From the NCBI GenBank assembly GCA_023053545.1, contig JAKZAN010000002.1:6630790-6694789 (forward strand): a stretch of 64,000 nucleotides of DNA, written 5' to 3'. Shown in pieces: positions 52,488-61,756 of the stretch. The notes under the pieces are model-generated. The model searched no databases and was not told the origin of the DNA. It saw nothing but the letters and a program-made list of their open reading frames with translations. The DNA comes from Lepidurus packardi (Eukaryota > Arthropoda > Branchiopoda > Notostraca > Triopsidae). The position numbers and the translations under genes were made by a program. How positions within the stretch are numbered: position 1 is the first letter of the stretch; the number at the start of each line of letters is the position of its first letter.

Positions 52488-53348
52488 ACTTGTTTCGTTG
52501 CTGGAAAGATGAGTCAGAAAAAAGGAGACAGCAATGGAAAAAAAAATATCCAAATATAGGAGATCTTGTTGCCACACTTTCAGTATTGTAGGAGAGTATA
52601 TGTGGATTAGACTAGGTATGGGGTTCTTGGCAACGATACTTCTACTGAAACAGTCTTATCTGCAATGAATGATAAGTGTACTTATAGTCAAGTTGTGATA
52701 AAAGGACCAATAATTTTAACAATTTCGATCATTCAGTTTCAACAATTTCGATCATTCAATTTCAACAATTGACTTTCAAGGCGATTGTTGAAATGAGAAG
52801 TACGTACGTGGAGCAGATCACATTGTTTTGTTAACAGATGCCACCAAAATATCAGGATAACAAAGATTGAATTCTGAACTGAGTGGAAAGAACGGGTAGG
52901 GGACGAACGGGTCCACCTTGACCAAACGGGCCCAGTGCCAAAGAGGCCCAGCCATTGACCAAACGGGCCCAGTCAACGGGCCCAGTCGACCAAACGGGCC
53001 CACTATTTTGAAACATTGTAAACACCCTGTTGTGCTGTTTTACGGACTCACAACGTGAAAGTCTTGCCCAATATAAAGAAAGATATATTTTCAAATATTA
53101 ATTAAGTAAGAATCAAAATTTATTTCTGAACATAACGGGAAGTTTGCGACTTCTTAACAAAACAAAGATCTCCATTGAACTACCTGATACAGAAACACGT
53201 CACCCGCACTCAATAACCATAAACTTATCAAGAACGGCGATCGAAGAAACATGGATAACGCTGTTTTTGTTCTCTGATTTTAACTGGACTACATAACGCT
53301 GCACCTTTCTTTAATAAAAAAGAACATGATTATTCATACCGCAGACAT
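52488..53348. other. Intergenic region between the fucosyltransferase copies
   Basis: No gene. It holds the 5' region of copy A, a 23-bp tandem repeat at about 52719-52770 (AACAATTTCGATCATTC units) and a GGGCCC-rich tandem patch at about 52905-53005 in an otherwise AT-rich setting. AATAAA overlaps the stop codon of copy B at 53348-53353 on the minus strand. Confidence 0.5.
52905..53005. repeat. GGGCCC-rich tandem repeat
   Basis: GACCAAACGGGCCCAGT occurs twice (near 52919 and 52958), followed by a shortened copy and a fourth ending GGGCCCAC, interleaved with AGAGGCCCAG. It is GC-rich against AT-rich surroundings. A similar GC-rich patch with GGGCAACTGGGCC lies at 60961-61085. Confidence 0.75.
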
Positions 53349-54572
53349 TTATTTTACACAGTTTTGGTTTATCCCATGAAAGGCTGGCAATGAAGAATAC
53401 ACTTTTTGGGTGACAGGCTCGTGCAATTTAGCACATAAGGCACACATGGCACGTGGACTCATTTCACTCCATCCTGTGTGGACTTGAAAGAAAGGTTTCC
53501 ACCAAAAATACTCTTGGTATGCTGTATCATTCTTATCCAGGTACTTCAAGTAGGTAGCCAACCCTTCGGGTGTGTATTCAAGCGCATCGATGTAGGAATG
53601 TTCGGGCAAAAAGGATCCGTAGTCAGCTTTGCCGTAAACTATGGGAACGATATAGCGTTGAAGAATCTGAAATAGCTTTTCCGTGACGTAATCTTTGCAC
53701 AGGGAATTTTCGAAGGAGAGGTAAAACTTATAAGTCTTTTCCACCATGTCATAGCACCTTGACTCGGAAACATCGATTTCCGCTATTTTGGCACACATCA
53801 TGTTACCACATTCACCGTAAATATCCACGGAAACATAATTTTGCAACTTCTGGACGTATTTTTCTCGACCTGAAAAAGTCTTGCAGTGCGTCACAAACCA
53901 AGCTACCAATTTTGTTTTATTTTCAAATAACTTGGAAGTCAAACCTTCCGTTTCTCCATGTACAAAATTACGTTTTTGGAGGCCTTTATCTGGGTTTCTA
54001 GCTTCGATGTTCCCGTACGCCAGGAAAATGTCCGAGTCTTGTTTATAAGTCATTGTCCAATTAAAAATTCCATTGAAGTTGGTCAAGGTTGCCGGGTCCA
54101 AAGAATAAGGAGCTTCTTGAGTGAAGAATATGTACCGTTGATGTACTGACCGTTTCTTTGAATCAAAAGAAGACAACTGCTTTCTGATGTTCAGGGGAAG
54201 TTTGTGTACACTATCGGCGCGAACAAGGACAGCATCGAATTGGTTCAAAGCAACGCCATTGCTGGGCTTCATAAACAGTTCACAATCTGCTACGTGACAT
54301 CCATGATGCAGAAATGGACCGTGGCCATTTGAACCGAAGTACATAGTAATCAACGGATGTGGGTCGTTGAATAGCAAAATAGTCTTAAACCGTTTGATCG
54401 GATCATGGACAATTGACTTATTCAGGTTCAAATCGTGGAACTGTGTAGGAATGAACTCAGGTGCCTTTTGCGTATGGGATGTGTAATGTAAATTTGAAAT
54501 TAGGGTCAAGTATACTAAGAACAACAATACTAGACCCAGAATGGATAAAGACAGATTCAGTTTATTTGCCAT
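53349..54572 (-). CDS. Alpha-1,3-fucosyltransferase, GT10 family, copy B
   Basis: Second intronless GT10 enzyme, 407 aa from ATG 54572 (MANKLNLSL); an in-frame ATG at 54611 would add 13 residues. The membrane anchor is about residues 8-28. Motifs match copy A: FNWTMTYKQDSDIFLAYG, KTKLVAWFVT, FENSLCKDYVTEKLF at about 287-301, then PIVYGKADYGSFLPEHSYID, EYFWWKP and CALCAKLH. The catalytic third is roughly three-quarters identical to copy A by eye, while stems and anchors have diverged, so the pair is an old tandem duplication with both copies apparently intact. Family knowledge predicts a Golgi location and GDP-fucose as donor; the acceptor is not determined. Confidence 0.92.
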   Translation of the reverse strand: MANKLNLSLSILGLVLLFLVYLTLISNLHYTSHTQKAPEFIPTQFHDLNLNKSIVHDPIKRFKTILLFNDPHPLITMYFGSNGHGPFLHHGCHVADCELFMKPSNGVALNQFDAVLVRADSVHKLPLNIRKQLSSFDSKKRSVHQRYIFFTQEAPYSLDPATLTNFNGIFNWTMTYKQDSDIFLAYGNIEARNPDKGLQKRNFVHGETEGLTSKLFENKTKLVAWFVTHCKTFSGREKYVQKLQNYVSVDIYGECGNMMCAKIAEIDVSESRCYDMVEKTYKFYLSFENSLCKDYVTEKLFQILQRYIVPIVYGKADYGSFLPEHSYIDALEYTPEGLATYLKYLDKNDTAYQEYFWWKPFFQVHTGWSEMSPRAMCALCAKLHEPVTQKVYSSLPAFHGINQNCVK

Positions 54573-56014
54573 CACTGAATCCGATTTTTGGCTGCTTTTA
54601 TGTCGATGCAAAGAAGCACAGTACCAGACACTACATTCGAGATGTTTCCTACTTTCAGAGAACGACGAACTTCAGGGGAATATATCGTCTGAATAATTCA
54701 AGGTCTAGAATAGAACTATAAGCTAAAACACATTGTTGCCACAAAGTTACATGATAGATTGCTGCACAGTGTAAAACATTATATTCTTCCAACATCTGTT
54801 CAATACACGAGTACTGAAACAGGAAAAAACGGGTGATTTAGTAAACATTCCACACCGACCCTCTGCCAAACAATGGAAGCACTTTGAAATAATAGCTATC
54901 GTGATTTGAATTATACATGCAAACTCCGTAACGTATAAATAGTGAGTAAATTCCAAGTAGCCTTTTACAGATTTCTATAAAGATGTTAATAAGGCAAGTT
55001 CCTTTGTACAAAACGAAATTGTACAAATCTGCCAAGTTGATTCTTGATTTGTTTTTAAGTATCGAATTGTGTCCCCAGGACCAAATCGTAACTCAGGCTC
55101 AGAGTACTTGACCACAGGTCTATAGTGCAAGAATGTACTATCGGTTAGGATCGGAAAGTTAAGATGTAGTGTCTCCCCATGGACCAGTTTCAAAAACTAT
55201 AAGGCCCTGAAAGCCCCACGCCAAGAGAGCTGAAACAAATAAATGCGCAACGCGATATAGATCAATAAAGCTGCGTTATTGATATTTTGCTGTTTTAGAA
55301 TCCTCATCAATTTCACTCTGCACTCTTGGTTCAAGTCTTACACGCTGCATTGAGATCCTTTAGTAGGAAAAACTGTATCAACGGATTAACTGAAGTTTAT
55401 ACCACGCTGTATTGTTGAGATCTACTCGATCTTAGCCATTGATTAGAATTGGCATTTCCTTCACCATAATATAGAAGAAATGTTTTGACGTAGCACTACT
55501 TGAAATCTTGGAAACAATATCTCTTCATTTAAAAAAAAGAAAGGCTACACTGGAATTAATGGGTTCTTCCACCGTAATTGAAGCTTGTCAAACTTCAAGT
55601 TTAACTGAATGAACAACTGTGATCAAAGGCGACTGTTGGTCAATCTGTAGCAAGATTAGGGCATAGTACTTTACTGGGAATAAAATTGGAGATTATATCA
55701 AACGTGGGCGTTAGTTAGTAACGACAGTAAGATTACACCACTGATTCAAGCACCTGTCCACCTTAGAAAAACAAAGCAAAGTTCACTTTCTTCAGCAAAC
55801 ACGACTATACAGATATACTTGATTATGCGCGAAAGAAACCGGAACTAGAATACAGCAGTAAAATTCACATTCACACCTTCAAAAGTTTCATATGCACCCC
55901 ACCCTATACGTCGAAGTACATTTCTAACTCTCGGAATAAACAATTGAGCTTCGCTTTTGCTACACTGGAAGGAAGAACTAAATGATTTGCATGTCTTCAT
56001 GGTAATAGGCGACA

Positions 56015-56030
56015 GGCCCGTACCCAGGAA

Positions 56031-56063
<33 letters not shown>

Positions 56064-56090
56064 GGGTTTTAACCCGAGAACTTGAAATCC
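56015..56090. mobile_element. Possible transposon end with a 28-G run
   Basis: GGCCCGTACCCAGGAATTTT precedes 28 consecutive G (56039-56066) and TTTTAACCC. Similar GGCCCGTAC...AGGAATTT...GGGGGTT termini are familiar from short non-autonomous elements in invertebrate genomes, so this is probably one end of such an element. No partner end was found nearby. The G-run length may be unreliable. Confidence 0.4.
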
Positions 56091-58050
56091 TATTTTTTTC
56101 GTATACCATCTTAATCTATCAAGTTTTCCATATAGAATGTAGAAAGTTAGACGATAACTATATACACATAAAGTTAATTTGATGTCTACTTTGTGCTTCA
56201 TAACTCAACCTGTGAAATGATCACAGACCTAAACTGAGGTAACGAATCGAGAAACTAGCGAATACGACCTAACACGCTAAGCTTGTTGTCTGGGAAGTCT
56301 CAGATATGAAACTGAGCTAGCTTGACTTCGACCACGTTTAAAAACTCCCGTGTTTTCCTTTCCACTCCTTTCTGGAGATTTTATGCAAGACAGGAAGGGG
56401 ATAACACGGGGGAAAGAAAAAGTTACAAAAATGTTACTTGTGGGGGAGAAACAGCGAAGGCCCGAAGGAACGCAACGCAAAAAGAACATATGAAGGTTTC
56501 TCCAGCTCGCCTTCCTTTGCACAGCTTTCCGGTAAAAGGGGGATACGAAAAAGGAGAAAAGTTATCGCGTTGTTCGAGCTTCAAAACAGTCAAACAAAAC
56601 CAAAGCTCCATTCGAAATAAACTTCTCAAGTACCATATGCTAGAAAAACGTATATTTTTCATTTGCGGAAACATTACAGAGTACAGATTTTACTAAGAAA
56701 AGGTGTCATATTTTGAGATTTCATATACAGCACAAGTTATATTCTCAATTTATATTGTTGGACAAGTTTAAGAGATTGTAAATAAGATTAGCCAAGGGTA
56801 AGGTTATTATCATCAAGAGTGGAATGTTTGATTGTCAACGTTTTCCTAATGTTGAACGGTCAAGATTGCGGCTGTTTGCAGGTACAAAGCGAACGTAATG
56901 CATGAAAAAAAGACAGTACATGGATCGAAAAGAAGAATACAAGATCTAAAATGAGACCCATCCGCGACAATAGTCTTTATATTTTCAATCTTTAACTGAT
57001 AGTGTTTTTCACAAATACATAACTTTCGAAAACGGAACCTTGGGCAACACCCATCAAAATTATAACCCATGGAGACTATCCTTAATTCCTTCTTTTTCGC
57101 ATTATTCTAAATTAATAAGTGAGTATTCACAATTTTCTGACAAACTAGTAAACTGAACCGCAATGCTAATTAAAAGCATTGAGATTGCATTACGTTTATG
57201 TTAGCATCACTATAAAAATATCTGAAATTCACAACTAATCCACTTGACGACAGCTAATGAAACCGTTTCTGTTGGCTAGCAAGAGAAACAAAATATGGAC
57301 ATACAAACAATTAAAAAAAAAAATTTGTTGTGGTCGTATTCGTTTTGAAGGGAAGTTCGACCACCTTTTGCTAACTGGAAAAACAGGTTTCTTATTAATT
57401 AAAATCGTGTTTTTTCATACAGACCTTGCTTATTGTTTTATTATAGTTTTTACTAAGTACCTCGCACAGGTGCTTATTAAATATGCACCCTAAAGCTATG
57501 AACGATTCCTCTTTTAACGTCTCCCACCAGCCTGGTTATATCCTGCGTGCATCTAACAAGCGACAGATTCTGCCAAGAAGGCCACAAGTAAGTGTTTGCA
57601 GAATTTTTTTTTTTTAAATACGAACTTCTCCTTGGCAAACCGCCTCTTCTCAAACCCGGCCACTGGAATGTGCTACCTTGCATATTTACTTAATTGTACC
57701 GTAATAAATAATCAAATTCTTGTTTTCATTTCGTATTATTTTCGTATTTCATTGCGCGGCAACCCGATCTATATAATATCACGAACAAGATCAGTAACAC
57801 TTGTTCTTTAAGAAACGCAAAATGTTACTCCAGGTCTTAGAACTCCAATAGCTTGATCTCCGAACAAGTTTCCAGACCACCAGTTTCTTTAGCGACATTT
57901 TTGTTACGAAAAAGCTTCAAATGCTTAGGTACGACCCGAAGTTTGGGGTGTGGCTAAGAAGACACCGACATCTTTTTCAAAAGAAACTAAATGGTGGCAT
58001 CTCACAGAAGATTCTCCTCCTCACGGCGTAATCTTCAAGGTTAGCAACTT

Positions 58051-58060
58051 GGTATAAAAG
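58051..58060 (+). promoter_or_regulatory. TATA box of the small secreted-protein gene
   Basis: GGTATAAAAG lies about 90 bases before the ATG at 58144. Transcription starting 25-32 bases on would give a 5' leader of about 60 bases, typical of highly expressed tissue-specific arthropod genes. Confidence 0.7.
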
Positions 58061-58143
58061 GACTAACTCAGGGAGCTCCTGTTGACCAGCACTCAACAAA
58101 CGGGTCCATTCCATTTGTCCATTGGTTTAATACGAGCATCAGG

Positions 58144-58801
58144 ATGAAGCTGGTAAGTTGGCTTCTAACTTCCAATTCACTGACTTTTAACTGGCTCAAT
58201 CTAATATCCTAATTCAAAACTAACAGATATTAATTTGTGCGACGGCTATCCTCGTGGCCGGCGAGGATTTGGTCAACTACCATGTGAATAACTTGCACCA
58301 CATCCAATCTCGAGAAGCAGTCCCCAACGTTGATAATTCCTACCAGTAAGTTTTCCGCGAAAATAGATATTAACATGTATATACACGTCTTTGATACCTT
58401 TACATGGCCACCGTAGTTATGGATCCGACGATCAAATTGTGGCGGTTGACACTTGGTCAAATAGAAAGGGAGATGCAGTTGTACCAAGATCTTTGTTCAA
58501 TGATTTTTACGGAAGACCTGTTGAACAACTTGATCTTACCGAAACTATTGTTGACTCTGCTGCAAGCGCTGACGTTCCCTTGCAGAGCTACGAATATTCT
58601 TTCGATGGACAGGTAGATTCGCCTGGGTATTCTCCGGAAAACCGTAAGAAATGGGAAAGCCTGGAGTTTGGAGCTTGGGGAGCCTTACGTGTCGCTTTGG
58701 ATCAGATTCCCAGAACTCCTGCTGGTACCTTTAAAGTTGATACTCCCGATTTTTATAATCAATGGCGCATTAATCGCAATAACTTATATCCCACAAACTA
58801 A
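58144..58801 (+). CDS. Small secreted protein, unknown family (3 exons)
   Basis: A 170-aa precursor. Exons: 58144-58152 (only ATG AAG CTG before a GTAAGT donor), 58227-58345, 58417-58801; the sum is 513 bases. Residues 1 to about 15 (MKLILICATAILVAG) are a clear signal peptide. The rest is hydrophilic and acidic, with no cysteine, no membrane span and no repeat. Notable blocks are YGSDDQIVAVDTWSN, LFNDFYGRPVEQLDL, YSFDGQVDSPGYSPENRKKW and a C-terminal FYNQWRINRNNLYPTN. I do not recognise the family. A tiny first exon holding only the first codons of the signal peptide is common for arthropod cuticle and haemolymph proteins. A TATA box at 58051 and AATAAA at 58887 frame the transcript, pointing to strong tissue-specific expression. 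Confidence 0.85.
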
Positions 58802-58886
58802 AACCAACTGGGAAAATTTCGACTTGCTCACATTAGTATCTCATCTATAATGTTATTATTATTATCATCGCATTTACAAACGTTAA

Positions 58887-58892
58887 AATAAA
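58887..58892 (+). terminator. Poly(A) signal of the small secreted-protein gene
   Basis: AATAAA lies 86 bases after the stop codon of the 58144 gene, followed by a T-rich stretch. Confidence 0.65.
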
Positions 58893-59105
58893 GAAACATT
58901 CTTTTTATTTTAACCTTTAGTTCTGAAGCGTTTATTTAAAATTCGCTTCTATTATTAAAAAACAAATTCGGGAATAATGTTGCAAATCCAATATGGGGTA
59001 TTACTATATACACTCCGCAGTCTATTTTTCAAAGAAATGAAAAAAAGGGTGAAAAATGAAATGAAAGGGTGAAAAAAAAGGAAAGAAGAAATGGGTTTGT
59101 CTTAC

Positions 59106-59268
59106 CGAATTGGCTTCAGTGATGAGTTGGACATTGAGGGACGGACGCGAAAATAAAGCGATAGGGAAATTATACGTTCCGGAGTGAAAAGCAAGCCGGG
59201 TTTCTATAAGACATAGCCCGGATGCATTTTCAAGACCCAATCCGAACCAGACACACCGTTGCCGCTCG
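59106..59268 (-). other. Coding-like exon, possibly repeat-derived
   Basis: On the minus strand an acceptor (TTTTGCAG) at 59269 and a donor (GTAAGAC) at 59105 bound 163 bases. They read open as ERQRCVWFGLGLENASG, then CLIETRLAFHSGTYNF, PIALFSRPSLNVQLITEANS. The composition is protein-like. No neighbouring exon or host gene is evident, and 24 bp of it (59226-59249) recurs inverted at 60870-60893 on the far side of the THAP element. It may be part of a dispersed repeat and not a living exon. Confidence 0.3.
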
Positions 59269-59619
59269 CTGCAAAATGAAGCTGGAGGTATAGAAAAAGG
59301 AGGCGCGGAAATTCAAGAATGCTTTTAAAGGTTAGGTTAGCTTAAAGGGCAATAGCCACCAAAAAACAATTTTGTCTTATTAAAAGGAGTAACAAATATA
59401 TTTTCTAACTTTATGGGTCTTTTTATCATACGCGAAAACATAACCTAGATAATAAGAAAATAAGAAGTCTAAAATTCAAACGATACATATTTTGCCATTG
59501 GCCAACGCGGTCACGTGGCCTTGATGACGTAGATAGTGGAGGGCTAAGCTTCCTGGGCGCTCAGCTGACCGTGTGTTTTGTGTACTTTCGAAGTGTCAAC
59601 GCGATATTCAACGAGTAAA

Positions 59620-59784
59620 ATGGCAGAAGGTTTTGACGAGACCGATTATTGTGATAGAAGCCCCTTTGTAGAAGATGAAGGGACGGAATTTGACCAGGCT
59701 TTTGTCATTCCTGTGCCCGTAATTCAACAATGTGCTCAGGCCTACCAGTTTGAGCCATATAGGGTCGTCATACCGGAGAACTGA
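59620..59784 (+). CDS. Short ORF with YQFEP motif, inside the THAP element
   Basis: 54 aa, starting MAEGFDETDYCDRSPF, acidic, and ending AYQFEPYRVVIPEN. The ATG lies 77 bases inside the left subterminal repeat. From memory, a YQFEP-like motif precedes a cysteine-rich zinc-binding domain in many invertebrate proteins related to the C-terminal tail of the P2X7 receptor; here the ORF stops right after the motif, as if the domain had been deleted. Its last 43 bases overlap, on the other strand, the end of the THAP gene. Function unknown; it may be a truncated remnant. Confidence 0.4.
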   Translation: MAEGFDETDYCDRSPFVEDEGTEFDQAFVIPVPVIQQCAQAYQFEPYRVVIPEN

Positions 59785-60467
59785 CAAGAAAAGTCTGCCA
59801 TTTCAACTCCGGAAAATTGACAAGAGAAATCTTTCATGTTAGCTTCGGCCAAAGTCACTTCTTCTTCATTGTTTTCCAGATCAATTGCGGGTGTGGACTC
59901 CGAAAAAACTAAGTCAGGCACCGAGTCTGACGTACAAGTGCTTGTGGCAACTGTTGGGACAGAACTTGTACTTTCGCTTTGAAGCAGCAATTCTTGGATA
60001 ATCTAAAACGTGCATATGTCATTACCCTATTTGGTCTTCAAACGTTGGAGTATATTTACGTTATGGCGTTGTCTTTTCTCAATAGCTGAGGTTTTCCGAG
60101 GTTTGGGTGGACTTCGCACCCCAGACACAGTAGCCGGCCTATCAAACTTAGTAGGGATAGCGGTTGGCAACAAACTCCTACCACGACGTTTTGCCCTAAG
60201 TCCCATTGCTAACTGTCGATCAACACTACTGTCGAATTGATCTTCGGTGAAATGATCACCACAGAGAGACACCCACTTGCTCATTTGGGCTTCCACAAAA
60301 TCAGCCCTAGTCCTTTGTACTTGCAAAACCCATTGCCGTCTTCTTTGTGCATCTTTTGGGAATTTATACATCCCTACACCAGCAGTAACATAGTTTTTAC
60401 AACCGTAAGCAGCACACTGGTTACGAGAACTTTTAGTAATCGACTCTGATGGCAGCTTACTTGCCAT
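59742..60467 (-). CDS. THAP-domain protein (2 exons)
   Basis: 222 aa. Exons 60467-60060 and 60002-59742, with phase-0 GT-AG splicing. Residues 18-72 form a THAP zinc finger: Cys18, Cys23, then YKFP (34-37), RRRQW with Trp46, and Cys69-Gly-Asp-His72-Phe. LPTAIPTKF downstream matches the AVPTIF box. The second exon is acidic and Ser/Thr-rich and contains a tandem pair, DFSCQFSG, from a 39-bp duplication. There is no coiled coil or nuclease domain. It lies inside terminal inverted repeats at 59341-60721 and starts 76 bases inside the right subterminal repeat, so it is more likely a transposon gene than a host THAP regulator. Sequence-specific DNA binding is the expected activity; its natural site may be the element's own subterminal repeats. 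Confidence 0.75.
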
Positions 60468-61091
60468 TTTTTCACTAAAACTTAGGAAGCACAGAAGAAG
60501 TCTATACAGTGCCAGTGAATAACAAAGCGCTCCTGGGCCGCGCCTCCACTATCTACGTCACGCGCCCGTGGCGGGAAAATGCAAAAAACTTCGCAAGCCC
60601 ATAACTCAGGAACGGCTAGTCAGAAAAATTTTAAACAAATTTTCCCGTTTTTAGAATAATGTGTACAATAAGAATCCATCCAAATATCAATACGCTATAC
60701 CCGAGGCTATTGCCCTTTAAGAGTAGGCATATAATTTCAGCCGTTAAAAACACTAAGATCTATACTAAGAACTCTTATTCACTTAGTGAAGTGTAGAACA
60801 GCTGATTACAAATATCAACAGGCGCAAGGCTGTGCCACCTTTCTCCATAGGATTTTCCTTATTCTTGGCTGGTTCGGATTGGGGTTTGAAAATATGCAGC
60901 CCGGAACGTCGTGCAGCAGACGGGGAAAGTCTTGTGCATTAAAGGCCGTGTTAACACCCCTTTGGGCAACTGGGCCAAGTTTAAAAATGGGCTCTTAAAG
61001 GGATGGGCCCCCTTTAGTTCAAAATGAACAGGTCAGGGTGGTCCCCTAGCCTCGTGGGGCCTGGGCCAGTGCCCAGTTGGCCATGCGATAA

Positions 61092-61180
61092 GTCTTATTC
61101 AGTGAAATACAGTTAATTAGTCATGTTAATTAGTCAGTTAATACAGTCATGGTCTTATTCAGTGAAATACAGTTAATTAG
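61092..61180. repeat. 29-bp direct repeat, 60-bp spacing
   Basis: GTCTTATTCAGTGAAATACA plus nine more bases occurs exactly at 61092-61120 and 61152-61180. The spacer itself repeats TTAATTAGTCA, so the tract looks like a tandem duplication. Confidence 0.85.
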
Positions 61181-61447
61181 TTTTTTGGCAGCCATCTCTC
61201 TCCCTCTCTCAATTCGCAACTGTAATGTTACTCTTCATATGACCTAGAAACACCTTGGCGTTGATGGCTCTCTATATGACGGAAGAAAGACCTTTCTTAT
61301 AATAACAACAGAGCTATAACTTTTACAACCCTATTGTCCAGTTACCGAAGTGTATAAAGGACAGCAAGCAAGTGGTTTGTCAGTAGTCGGATTTTAACGT
61401 ATAAACAGACAGAAACTTTGTCCGTCCTCCCCCAATCCTTAACTGTA

Positions 61448-61613
61448 TTGGTCAATGAAAGGAGCAGTTCCTTCAATTAAATAACCTTTTCATTTAATTG
61501 ACTGGGAAGTTTAGAAGGAATTTCTTACCTAAGCATAGTAGTAGGCTGGAAATGACAGGATTGATAAAAACGACGTAAAAGCAATGTCATTGGTCAATTT
61601 GCGAAGTCCGTAT
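61448..61613. repeat. Dispersed repeat, copy 2 (upstream of PIGG)
   Basis: Inverted relative to 38095-38260. Shared blocks read on this strand are TCATTTAATTGACTGGGAAG, GTAGTAGGCTGG and CGACGTAAAAGCAATGTC. It ends 143 bases before the PIGG start codon, so it could lie in its promoter. Confidence 0.75.
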
Positions 61614-61756
61614 AGTGATTTATAAGTTCGTTGCTGTACACGCCCCGGGTTTTTATGCAGTTGCTAAAAATTCCAATAGGCGTCTCCTCCAACATGACTG
61701 AATCCGCTTTTATGCGTTTGCTGCTTTCAAAAGGGTCAAGCTAGTGCTACGTCCAA

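Larger units (their letters stand above)
54612..58143. other. Intergenic region, fucosyltransferase B to secreted protein
   Basis: No exon stands out. Frames such as 56322-56696 (+) and 54975-55193 (-) have no motif or credible splice signals. It includes a run of 28 G with a transposon-end-like flank (about 56015-56090) and ends in the TATA promoter of the secreted-protein gene. Confidence 0.5.
59341..60721. mobile_element. Compact inverted-repeat element encoding THAP protein and a facing ORF
   Basis: 1,381 bp bounded by 17-bp terminal inverted repeats, CTTAAAGGGCAATAGCC at 59341-59357 and its exact complement at 60705-60721. A subterminal pair of 18 bp, TGACGTAGATAGTGGAGG, lies at 59525-59542 and inverted at 60543-60560. 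Two short genes face each other between them: a 54-aa ORF (59620, +) and a spliced THAP gene (60467, -), overlapping at their 3' ends. There is no RNase H-like transposase domain, so the copy is probably non-autonomous. No exact target duplication is visible at the borders, so it may be old. THAP domains are the DNA-binding part of P-element-type transposases. Confidence 0.65.
60722..61756. other. Intergenic region upstream of PIGG
   Basis: No exon supported. Contents in order: a segment at 60870-60893 related inversely to 59226-59249; a GC-rich foldback patch with GGGCAACTGGGC at about 60964 and its near-complement at about 61070; a 60-bp direct duplication of GTCTTATTCAGTGAAATACA-type sequence (61092 and 61152); and the dispersed repeat shared with the pogo element (61448-61613). 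Confidence 0.5.

Noticed and set aside
52488-52577. Upstream in-frame extension of fucosyltransferase A
   Set aside because: The paralogue starts at the equivalent of 52487, and the extra segment would place a second hydrophobic stretch before the anchor.
55845-56201. Minus-strand ORF with a proline run
   Set aside because: The prolines come from the 28-G homopolymer; the frame is not supported elsewhere.
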